A stretch of DNA of 5,866 bases. Origin: DATJPW01 sp035506215. Lineage in GTDB: Bacteria > Desulfobacterota > Desulfomonilia > Desulfomonilales > Desulfomonilaceae. Of the stretch, positions 1 through 4,902 are shown one piece after another; the stretch's first letter is position 1; each line of letters opens with the position of its first letter. A program made the translations under genes and the position numbers. The notes beneath the pieces are model-generated. The model was not told the DNA's origin. It saw nothing but the letters and a program-made list of their open reading frames with translations, and ran no database searches. The DNA is taken from positions 1-5,866 of the forward strand of contig DATJPW010000240.1 of assembly GCA_035506215.1 (NCBI GenBank), read 5' to 3'.

Positions 1-149
1 TTCGCTATACCCTGCCCAACATTGGGGCCCTCAACTTTGTAATGCATGGGGCCCTGGGCGGAGGCGTGACGAGAACCATAGCTCTTGACCAGCACGGCAA
101 ATCCCTGAGCTCGGCAATCCTAGAGATGGAGCTGCCGGATCCCTCATAA
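1..149 (+). CDS. AtuA-type ferredoxin-fold protein, C-terminal end only (5' partial)
   Basis: The reading frame that begins at base 3 runs 48 codons to a TAA at 147-149; the start lies outside the window. The residues PNIGALNFVMHGALGGG, followed by a TR-x-I-x-LD-x-HGKSLSSAIL-x-MELP pattern, match what I remember of the ferredoxin-like domain at the end of AtuA / DUF1446 proteins, which also occurs as a separate small protein of about 110 residues. The family takes its name from the acyclic terpene utilisation locus and is often found beside acyl-CoA carboxylase or CoA-transferase genes. The exact reaction of this domain is not clear to me, and a long fused protein cannot be told from a short stand-alone one here. 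No terminator with a T-run follows; only a weak 5-bp TTGCG/CGCAA hairpin lies at about 173-195. The gene appears unrelated to the rest of the window and marks its left edge. Confidence 0.7.
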   Translation, partial: RYTLPNIGALNFVMHGALGGGVTRTIALDQHGKSLSSAILEMELPDPS

Positions 150-429
150 ACAAATTGCATCGGTATACTGCACTTTGCGCATGACTCTACGCAAGTATGA
201 AGAACACTAAGAGTGCCAAGGAATGGCTCGTCATAGGAAGTGGAATTTTGACCTCAGGAATTGGAGAACAGTTTTTGGCCCCAGCAGATGTTGCCTAGAA
301 CGATGTGAGGAAGACGGAGAGATTCAGCGGTGAACGGGTTCTTCCGGGTAGTTAGATGAGTCTTTTTTTCAAGGGGTTGATTTCAGTATCATGTTTGAAG
401 TGGATATCCTGACGATTCACAGCAATTCG
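150..429. other. Intergenic stretch, no supported gene
   Basis: This lies between the AtuA-type gene and the 3' end of the small membrane protein gene. It holds one copy of a 33-nt repeat (294-326) and a run of seven T at about 363-369 that is not preceded by a convincing stem. A 33-codon open frame from ATG 197 to TAG 298 is present but has no ribosome binding site or recognisable content. I see nothing else. Confidence 0.5.
294..326 (+). repeat. Dispersed 33-nt direct repeat, copy 1
   Basis: The 33 bases match 1433-1465 at 28 positions, in the same orientation and without gaps. The core GATGTGAGG is identical, and three of the five differences are A/G transitions in the purine-rich part. 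Similarity fades on both sides. The copy sits in non-coding DNA and is followed by the short palindrome GAACGGGTTC. Its function is unknown; it could be a relic of a small mobile element, a protein binding site or chance. Confidence 0.45.
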
Positions 430-657
430 TCAAGCCCAGGTCAGGATGTTGAACGAAAAGAGCAAGAGAATGATCAGGGTAGCGGTCTGTATACCCGTCT
501 GGAGGAGCTGGGACCACCGAGGAATGTCCGATAGATAGACGACCGCCATTAGGAGCCACCAGAAGACGATCAGGAACGGCAAGCCCTTACAGTAACCGAG
601 CCACTGGCCGAGCAGACCTACAAACTGAAATAGAGCCGCACATGCCAACGATTTCAT
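430..657 (-). CDS. Small hydrophobic membrane protein, 75 aa, unknown function
   Basis: I do not recognise this protein. It starts at ATG 657 (minus strand) and ends with TGA. The sequence is strongly hydrophobic. Residues about 3-22 could form one membrane segment or a signal anchor, about 26-43 (LPFLIVFWWLLMAVVYL) form a clear one, and about 54-74 (rich in I, L and F) another. A short loop with SDIPRWSQ lies between the last two. Two or three membrane passes are therefore likely, with the protein in the inner membrane. The gene call rests mainly on the start site: an AAAGGAGG Shine-Dalgarno stands four bases before the ATG, the best in the window. The two-module gene (763-1176) lies 105 bp upstream on the same strand, so co-transcription is possible; no promoter in the gap convinced me. 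Small membrane proteins of this size often modulate a larger partner, but nothing here identifies one. Confidence 0.6.
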   Translation of the reverse strand: MKSLACAALFQFVGLLGQWLGYCKGLPFLIVFWWLLMAVVYLSDIPRWSQLLQTGIQTATLIILLLFSFNILTWA

Positions 658-674
658 AGAGCCTCCTTTGGAGG
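658..674 (-). promoter_or_regulatory. Strong Shine-Dalgarno inside a short hairpin
   Basis: Read on the minus strand, CCTCC AAA GGAGG CTCT precedes the ATG at 657. AAAGGAGG is an almost complete anti-16S match. The GGAGG can pair with CCTCC just upstream through a 5-bp, three-base-loop stem, which would hide the ribosome binding site. The site fixes the start of the 75-aa gene; its control by the hairpin is inference. Confidence 0.5.
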
Positions 675-762
675 TACCCTAGTGGGTCGCATAATTCTTG
701 ATGCTGTTTTAGGGCTTGTCACCAACATCCAATCAACTGACTCGGGATTTGCAGGAGATATT

Positions 763-1176
763 TCAGTCCAGTTCGCGGACAGCCTTACCCATCTCGACAA
801 ACGCTTCTCTTACCTGACTCTTAGTTATTTGGAGGCGATTTGAGAGTTCTAAGGGCGTGATGAGACCAGCATTGATTATTTGCCGAAAAGCACTTTGAAG
901 GTGCCGTGGTATAAGTTTGTATTTAGCCATCAGCGCTTCATCGTCCATCCCGGACCATATGTCGACAAGGAATTGTTTGGCATTGATTTTTATTTTCTTC
1001 TTGGTTTTTCGCGCATCCTCTTTAGCAATAAAGTCAAGTGCGGTAGCCTTGTACAGATAAAACTTGTTGCTAGGGATGTCATACTTCCCTTGTAATGCAG
1101 CATCACTCAGACCGATCCTGACATCCCGTACGAATTGTCTGGTTCTATCACGGATTGTCCGCTTTTCATTCTTCAT
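763..1176 (-). CDS. Two-module 'DIRxG/LMxKY' protein, 137 aa, left paralogue
   Basis: The protein has two tandem copies of a short module. Residues about 12-54 carry DVRIG, then L-Q-G-K-Y; residues about 62-114 carry DIWSGMDDEALMAKY, then AGLITPLELSNR. A 23-residue tail follows (ITKSQVREAFVEMGKAVREL). The pattern of a G-x-x-D-x-x-L-[MQ]-x-K-Y helix followed by a second helix resembles a helix-turn-helix, so nucleic-acid binding or protein contact is possible; I know no defined function. The linker at 52-63 is very lysine-rich. ATG 1176 is preferred over the TTG directly before it; neither has a clear Shine-Dalgarno. About 77% of aligned residues match the 135-aa paralogue at 4426-4833, and the last 35 are identical. 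One oddity is Trp74 in place of the Arg otherwise seen in the DIRxG motif. Coding status is strongly supported by the synonymous-only divergence from the paralogue. Confidence 0.85.
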   Translation of the reverse strand: MKNEKRTIRDRTRQFVRDVRIGLSDAALQGKYDIPSNKFYLYKATALDFIAKEDARKTKKKIKINAKQFLVDIWSGMDDEALMAKYKLIPRHLQSAFRQIINAGLITPLELSNRLQITKSQVREAFVEMGKAVRELD

Positions 1177-1194
1177 CAATGTTGAACGAACCTA

Positions 1195-1211
1195 CAAGTT
1201 GATGTGCTGGG
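1195..1211 (-). promoter_or_regulatory. Conserved box upstream of left two-module gene
   Basis: On the minus strand this reads CCCAGCACATCAACTTG and ends 18 bases before ATG 1176. The right copy has CCCAGCATATCAACGTG at 4383-4399, 26 bases before its ATG. Fifteen of 17 bases agree, while the DNA between box and start is less conserved. It may be an untranslated-region or operator element, or simply unfaded duplicated DNA. Confidence 0.4.
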
Positions 1212-1290
1212 TAAAAGCGCCATGGTGATAATCATGACTGCCCAACAGCCTAAAATCTCGACTAGTTTACCACGTCATTGATAAATTAAA

Positions 1291-1313
1291 CAAGCCAAAT
1301 CTGATTTAACTTG
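1291..1313. promoter_or_regulatory. Imperfect palindrome, operator-like
   Basis: The two arms CAAG-CC-AAATC and GATTT-AA-CTTG flank a central T; 9 of 11 positions pair. It overlaps a weak minus-strand promoter candidate (TTGTTT at 1293-1288, 18 bases, TAAACT at 1269-1264) about 90-120 bp upstream of the left two-module gene. A regulator dimer could bind here; the sequence does not say which one. Confidence 0.3.
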
Positions 1314-1333
1314 CACACAAGAACTCCTCTAGG

Positions 1334-1363
1334 TTTAGGGTTAATGGGTTTCTAGGCCCTAAA
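1334..1363. repeat. Inverted repeat TTTAGGG/CCCTAAA
   Basis: TTTAGGG at 1334-1340 and CCCTAAA at 1357-1363 form a perfect 7-bp stem with a 16-base loop. An alternative pairing of AGGGTT with AACCCT a few bases downstream also exists. There is no T-run on either side, so it is not a standard terminator. Confidence 0.35.
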
Positions 1364-1432
1364 TCACGAAAACCCTGGGCCTTTCTTCCCCTACCTCTTT
1401 TGCAAAAATCGCGTGTCGTGTAAATGACTGAG

Positions 1433-1465
1433 CTTAGACCGATGTGAGGAGGGCGGAGGGATTCA
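1433..1465 (+). repeat. Dispersed 33-nt direct repeat, copy 2
   Basis: Partner of 294-326 (28 of 33 bases identical). It lies ten bases before a strong hairpin at 1475-1498. The two copies are about 1.1 kb apart, on either side of the small membrane protein gene and the left two-module gene. Confidence 0.45.
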
Positions 1466-1474
1466 TTAGTGGGC

Positions 1475-1498
1475 TGTCCTGAAACACCGTTTAGGACA
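1475..1498. repeat. Strong 10-bp hairpin with one bulge
   Basis: TGTCCT (1475-1480) pairs with AGGACA (1493-1498) and AAAC (1482-1485) pairs with GTTT (1489-1492). G1481 is bulged and the loop is ACC. This is the tightest stem I found in the window. No T-run follows on either strand, so it is probably not a rho-independent terminator; an operator, an RNA processing site or an element end are alternatives. Confidence 0.5.
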
Positions 1499-1532
1499 AA
1501 TGAAGAAGCCGGAAGGCGAAACAATTTTTGCT

Positions 1533-1565
1533 TTGTCGAACATGTGAAATTCGTTATAGTATAAT
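1533..1565 (+). promoter_or_regulatory. Putative sigma-70-type promoter
   Basis: TTGTCG (1533-1538), a 16-base spacer and TATAGT (1555-1560) fit a vegetative promoter. A perfect TATAAT overlaps at 1560-1565, but its spacing to the same -35 would be 21. Transcription would start near 1570 and read toward the zinc-ribbon gene through a leader of about 430 bases. Confidence 0.4.
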
Positions 1566-2004
1566 CCTATCTGAACACACTTCTGTCCAATCTAATATGA
1601 GCCTTCTAGGCTCGCCGTTAAGCATTTAATTCAACAAGCTATATCAGGAACGGCTGACAATCAATGAGCCGAAACAGCTCAAATTTCGTTTTGCGGAAGG
1701 TGTTTCGGTTGCATCGTGTTCGGCGGGCTCAACATATCGTGCTGGTATTCGGGGAAATTTCGACGGAGGCCACCGAACCTCCTATTTGGCCCGAGTCTTG
1801 CTTATCATTAATTTGGAACCAAAACCAGTTTTAGGGAGGGCGGGTGCACTTCAAACGGAATCAGGGGCTGCCGATGGATTATGCAGTGTCGCACATGTTA
1901 TGGAAATTGCGAACGCCTGCTCCTTTGGGACGAAACGTGATAGTGACGCAATCGTTCGCTTCATACTTGTAATTGTCGGTTTTTGGAAAAAGGGAAGAGG
2001 AGCA
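1566..2004 (+). other. Possible structured 5' leader or unannotated small RNA
   Basis: This stretch without a supported gene contains several perfect stems: GAGCC/GGCTC (1599-1613, five-base loop) and CCGAAACA/TGTTTCGG (1669-1676 with 1701-1708). The second can be extended by A-U and G-U pairs to 10 bp. TGAGCC at 1665-1670 can instead pair with GGCTCA at 1726-1731, which competes with the extended form. A second promoter candidate (TGTAAT at 1968-1973) lies close to the gene, so the leader may not always be part of its message. A 56-codon frame at 1664-1834 and the TTG-started extension of the next gene (from 1786) look non-coding. Confidence 0.3.
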
Positions 2005-2316
2005 GTGCCGAAACGCCAGATCAAGGCCTCGGAATTCCTGTCGGACATCAGGGCCGGAATGGATGATGACGGCCTGATGCACAAATACGGGATTTCAGCG
2101 CACGAAGTCCTCAAAATCATGTCCAAACTCATTTGGGCAGGCCTCATGTCTCCGGCCGAGCTGGACCAACGCAGGTCCTTGGCCAAGACTGTTTACATGC
2201 CTGTATTCAAATGTTCGTCTTGTAATCAAATAACCTATATGAAGCTGGAAAAGTGCCCTCATTGCGGCGCATCCATGAAGAATTTGAACGAGAAAAAGTC
2301 TGACTTCGGTCTGTAG
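2005..2316 (+). CDS. DIRxG/LMxKY module plus C-terminal zinc ribbon, 103 aa
   Basis: Residues about 6-56 form one complete module (FLSDIRAGMDDDGLMHKYGI, then WAGLMSPAELDQRR). Residues 68-90 form a zinc ribbon with Cys70-x2-Cys73 and Cys84-x2-Cys87, a rubredoxin-type knuckle pair expected to bind one zinc ion. The reading frame stays open upstream to a TTG at 1786. I chose GTG 2005 because the module begins right after it, as in the sister proteins, and the purine-rich AGGGAAGAGGAG stands just before it; the upstream residues have no recognisable character. The protein is likely cytoplasmic. Short zinc ribbons of this kind can mediate protein or nucleic-acid contact, but no enzyme activity is apparent. 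The ankyrin gene follows after 155 bp on the same strand with no clear terminator between them, so they may be co-transcribed. Confidence 0.75.
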   Translation: MPKRQIKASEFLSDIRAGMDDDGLMHKYGISAHEVLKIMSKLIWAGLMSPAELDQRRSLAKTVYMPVFKCSSCNQITYMKLEKCPHCGASMKNLNEKKSDFGL

Positions 2317-2471
2317 AAATTGTTTGCAACTTCCCCGGCCCTCTTGTCATTGTCGAGCCTGACACGTCTTAAATGGGCAAGGCAGGACACTTCCAGAAAA
2401 ATTCGGCGGCACCGGGATGAATTGGAATTCTAGATTGTGTAAAAGGAAGCACTGGAAAACGAGTCAATTAG

Positions 2472-4202
2472 ATGGCCTCACGATTTTTTCAGGACAAGAC
2501 CGAGGCACTATTCAAGGCAGTCAAGCTGGGTCAGCATGAACTGTTGAAAAAGCTTATAGCCAAAGGGGCGGACCCGAATTCTAGAGATGAAACGGGCGCC
2601 ACACTACTGATCAAGGCTTCATTCACCCCTCACGATCGAGTGGTCAAAACTCTTCTGGGCGCTCGGGCCGACACGAATTCCGCTGACAAAGATGGTGTCA
2701 CACCACTTATCGCAGCATGCCTGTCGGATCAATCAACGATCGCAAAAATGCTCTTGGTCCGCAACGCTGATATCGAAGCTCGTGACAATTATGGTAGGAC
2801 AGCCCTTATGGCCGCGGCTCTCAAGGGAAGCATGAAGTCATTGAAAACACTCCTCGAATCTGGCGCTCTTATTGATGCACGATCTCGGGATGGTAGGACC
2901 ACGTTGATGTGCGCCGTGGAAGGCGAACAGGCTCTTGCTGCAGCACGGGTGCTTGACAAGGGCGCGGACGTTAATGCCAGAGACAACACTGGTCTCACAC
3001 CATTGATGATCGCCGCGCTAGGTAGGCACCTGGGCATTCTGGGCCTACTTGTGAAGAGAGGCGCGAATGTGAATGCAACCGACCGCGCAGGCGAGACCCC
3101 CTTGATGAAGGCAACTCAAAGGGGCTTTCTCGGGGCGGTGGAGCTCTTGGTTGACAATGGCGCCCATATCGACGCTCAAGATGTTGCCGGCCTCACTGGA
3201 TTAATGGTGGCTTCGGATTTCGGTCATGCAGCGATAGTCGAATCGCTGCTTGACCGCGGCGCCGAAATTGACTGCCGGGACAAGGGTGGGAGAACCGCTT
3301 TAATCTGGGCAGCTCGGCAGGGACATGTTCCGGTCATGGAACTGCTTCTTGACGCAGGGGCGGATATAGATGCTGAAGACAATGCCGGATTCACACCCGT
3401 CGAGTGGGCTTCCAAGGAATCGCGCGAAGAGGCGGTGGAGCTGCTTCTCGAAAGAGACGTACTGATTACGGCAGAGACCGAAAAAACTATAACAGACATG
3501 ATTGAGATTTCCAGTGGAGGCCTTACCGAGACCTTGGAACTCAGCCTCGAACTGGGCATTCTTTCGAATATCTATGAGAAGCATGGGGAAAAAGATCTGA
3601 TCGAAGCCGCTGCCCGTGGGTGTGTGGAGGAGGTCAGGCAACTCCTTGACAACGGAGTGGACGTAAACTGTCGAGACAAGTTCGGACGCACCGCTTTAAT
3701 GGCAGCGAGCTATAAACGATGTGTAACGGTTGTACAGGTCCTCCTGGAAGGCGGTGCCGACGTGACCGTGGAGGACAAAGACGGGAAAACGGCCCTCATG
3801 AAGGCTTGCTCCTCAGGCGACCCAGAGATAGCGCTGCTGCTCATAGAAGCGGGCGTGGACGTTAATGCTGGGACTAAGCACGGTATCACACCCTTGATGA
3901 GGGCCGCATACAAGGGTCACGCGGACATAGTGGGGCTTCTGCTGGAAAAAGGTGGTGACCTGCACTGCAGAGACCAGGCGGGCCTTAACGCGGTCGATTG
4001 GGCGAGGCGCAAAGGAAATGCGTCGGTCCACCAAGTCCTTTTGGCTGCGAGCGCATCTTTGCAGCGCTTGCAGGCATGCGAACAGTCTGCGGCAGAAGTA
4101 TCCTCAGAGGCTTCCGGAAACTCGGTGCTGGTGGAGATCGAAAACCCCGAGGCTGAATCTGACCTGCCCCTAACAACTGGTCGAGGCTTTGAGCGAGAAT
4201 AG
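2472..4202 (+). CDS. Ankyrin-repeat protein, 576 aa
   Basis: Almost the whole protein is ankyrin repeat. Residues 8-535 divide into 16 consecutive units of exactly 33 residues with no insertion. Good units show the G-x-TPLM-x-A-A hairpin, the LL-x-x-GA-[DN]-[VI]-[ND] helix end and a following R/D-D. Unit 11 (338-370) has lost most consensus residues but keeps the length, and unit 16 (503-535) is a degenerate cap. A 41-residue Ser/Glu-rich tail follows. There is no signal peptide, membrane segment or catalytic domain, so the likely role is a cytoplasmic protein-binding scaffold; an exported effector or immunity protein cannot be excluded. ATG 2472 is the first possible start because TAG precedes it directly. 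The ribosome binding site is weak (GGAAAACGAG about ten bases upstream). A 5-bp hairpin AGGCA/TGCCT at 4245-4257 is the only weak terminator candidate. Its neighbours carry the DIRxG module; it does not. Confidence 0.9.
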   Translation: MASRFFQDKTEALFKAVKLGQHELLKKLIAKGADPNSRDETGATLLIKASFTPHDRVVKTLLGARADTNSADKDGVTPLIAACLSDQSTIAKMLLVRNADIEARDNYGRTALMAAALKGSMKSLKTLLESGALIDARSRDGRTTLMCAVEGEQALAAARVLDKGADVNARDNTGLTPLMIAALGRHLGILGLLVKRGANVNATDRAGETPLMKATQRGFLGAVELLVDNGAHIDAQDVAGLTGLMVASDFGHAAIVESLLDRGAEIDCRDKGGRTALIWAARQGHVPVMELLLDAGADIDAEDNAGFTPVEWASKESREEAVELLLERDVLITAETEKTITDMIEISSGGLTETLELSLELGILSNIYEKHGEKDLIEAAARGCVEEVRQLLDNGVDVNCRDKFGRTALMAASYKRCVTVVQVLLEGGADVTVEDKDGKTALMKACSSGDPEIALLLIEAGVDVNAGTKHGITPLMRAAYKGHADIVGLLLEKGGDLHCRDQAGLNAVDWARRKGNASVHQVLLAASASLQRLQACEQSAAEVSSEASGNSVLVEIENPEAESDLPLTTGRGFERE

Positions 4203-4325
4203 GGTGGGACCTGGGGTGATGGAATGGTCTCTTCCGGGTTGACAAGGCACCATGCCTCTAATTTGACACATGGGACGTATTACGGGAACAATTTAGATCT
4301 GGGTTATGTCAGTGGCCAAATGTGG

Positions 4326-4344
4326 CAAAATATTATATATTTTG
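4326..4344. promoter_or_regulatory. 19-bp AT-rich palindrome overlapping -10-like sequence
   Basis: CAAAATAT and ATATTTTG form a perfect 8-bp inverted repeat around a TAT centre. TATTAT (4331-4336) and TATATT (4336-4341) inside it resemble -10 boxes, but no good -35 lies at the right distance. It is 81 bp upstream of the right two-module gene. The arrangement suits an operator placed on a promoter; the binding protein is unknown. Confidence 0.4.
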
Positions 4345-4382
4345 AAATGCTGGACAGTGATATCTAGAGCGTCAGGCTTCTG

Positions 4383-4399
4383 CCCAGCATATCAACGTG
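4383..4399 (+). promoter_or_regulatory. Conserved box upstream of right two-module gene
   Basis: CCCAGCATATCAACGTG differs at only two bases from the box at 1211-1195 in front of the inverted paralogue. It lies between the palindrome and the start codon. It may be a retained control element or leftover duplicated DNA. Confidence 0.4.
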
Positions 4400-4425
4400 C
4401 CGAGTCATTACGGCATTGACGAACA

Positions 4426-4833
4426 ATGAAAAACAGACAATCGAATGCGAGAGCACGCGAATTCGTTGCAGACGTTCGGGCCGGTCTGAATGACGCGGTC
4501 TTGCAAAGTAAGTACGGTCTGTCTAGAAAGAAATTTTACTTATACAAGGCTACCGCTCTAGACTTAATTGCCAGCGAGCATGCAATAAGATTCAGGAGAC
4601 AAATAGAGATAAACGCTAAACAGTTACTTGTCGACATACGTTCCGGAATGGATGATGAAGCACTGATGATCAAGTACAGACTTCTTCCACGACACCTTCA
4701 GAGTGCTTTTCGGCAGCTAATTGAAGCGGGCCTGATAACTCCTTTAGAACTGTCAAATCGTCTTCAGATAACGAAGAGTCAGGTAAGAGAAGCATTTGTG
4801 GAGATGGGCAAGGCTGTGCGCGAACTGGACTGA
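4426..4833 (+). CDS. Two-module 'DIRxG/LMxKY' protein, 135 aa, right paralogue
   Basis: Module 1 spans residues about 8-52 (DVRAGLNDAVLQSKYGLS) and module 2 about 60-112 (DIRSGMDDEALMIKY, then AGLITPLELSNR). The tail ITKSQVREAFVEMGKAVREL is identical to that of the 137-aa paralogue. Module 1 is the more diverged half between the paralogues. It holds most replacements, and its FYLYKATALD segment is kept in both in place of the usual second helix. ATG 4426 lacks a clear Shine-Dalgarno, as does the paralogue. The DNA around the start aligns with the other copy in a different reading frame (TTG 4416 corresponds to the other copy's TTG 1179), so a one-base indel seems to have moved the start. The module-PilZ gene follows after 69 bp on the same strand and is probably co-transcribed. 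The function is unknown; a small adaptor or DNA-binding protein is the most sensible guess. Confidence 0.85.
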   Translation: MKNRQSNARAREFVADVRAGLNDAVLQSKYGLSRKKFYLYKATALDLIASEHAIRFRRQIEINAKQLLVDIRSGMDDEALMIKYRLLPRHLQSAFRQLIEAGLITPLELSNRLQITKSQVREAFVEMGKAVRELD

Positions 4834-4902
4834 CATATATCCTGCAAATCGCGAGTGAGGCCATTCCGTGCTGGTGCCGGCGTCTTTCCAGTTGGGGTAA
4901 CG

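Larger units (their letters stand above)
737..1211 (-). repeat. Inverted duplication, left copy
   Basis: Read on the minus strand, this segment is homologous to 4383-4859 on the plus strand. The similarity covers the whole two-module gene plus about 25 bases after its stop codon (25 of 29 identical counting from the TGA) and an upstream box CCCAGCACATCAACTTG (15 of 17 identical to the other copy). Weaker similarity may continue about 40 bases further upstream. The unit therefore duplicated together with its control region. The two copies face away from the DNA between them. Confidence 0.75.
1177..1532. other. Intergenic region upstream of the left two-module gene
   Basis: No supported gene lies here. 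The stretch holds the conserved upstream box of the minus-strand gene (1195-1211), an imperfect palindrome (1291-1313), a 7-bp inverted repeat (1334-1363), dispersed-repeat copy 2 (1433-1465) and a strong hairpin (1475-1498). A 72-codon minus-strand frame at 1306-1524 looks like a chance open frame. Confidence 0.5.
4383..4859 (+). repeat. Inverted duplication, right copy
   Basis: This is homologous to 1211-737 read on the minus strand. It covers the upstream box, the gene and about 25 bases after the stop. The longest unbroken identities I see are about 20 bases (around 4773-4792), too short and scattered for efficient homologous recombination, so the duplication looks old. Together the copies bracket 1212-4382. 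Confidence 0.75.

Noticed and set aside
197..298. 33-aa open frame in the left intergenic region
   Set aside because: No Shine-Dalgarno, no recognised content, and its end runs into the dispersed repeat.
880..1095. 71-codon plus-strand frame over the left two-module gene
   Set aside because: The minus-strand reading is confirmed by synonymous-only divergence from its paralogue; this frame is a shadow.
1306..1524. 72-codon minus-strand open frame
   Set aside because: No ribosome binding site, no recognisable domain, and it runs through an inverted repeat, a dispersed repeat and a hairpin; likely chance.
1664..1834. 56-aa open frame inside the putative leader
   Set aside because: No ribosome binding site, unrecognised composition, and overlap with stems; not enough to call a gene.
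1786..2004. TTG-started N-terminal extension of the zinc-ribbon protein
   Set aside because: The extra 73 residues lack any domain character, whereas GTG 2005 has a purine-rich site before it and places the module at the N-terminus as in the sister proteins.
2789..4245. Several long minus-strand open frames and one plus-frame ORF (3952-4173) opposite or within the ankyrin gene
   Set aside because: They are shadows of the repetitive ankyrin coding frame; their Ser/Arg/Pro-rich translations lack domains.
4245..4257. Terminator after the ankyrin gene
   Set aside because: The stem AGGCA/TGCCT is only five pairs and is followed by CTAATTT rather than a clear T-run.
4263..4298. TTGACA-based promoter upstream of the right two-module gene
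   Set aside because: TTGACA at 4263-4268 is perfect, but the nearest -10-like hexamers are 9 or 24 bases away.
737..4859. An invertible switch between the inverted copies
   Set aside because: Identity between copies is broken every few bases and no recombinase gene is in the window, so frequent flipping is unlikely.
4855..4902. GTG start giving a 201-aa PilZ protein
   Set aside because: The added 16 residues come partly from the 3' flank of the duplicated unit; ATG 4903 fits the family better and has a better ribosome binding site.
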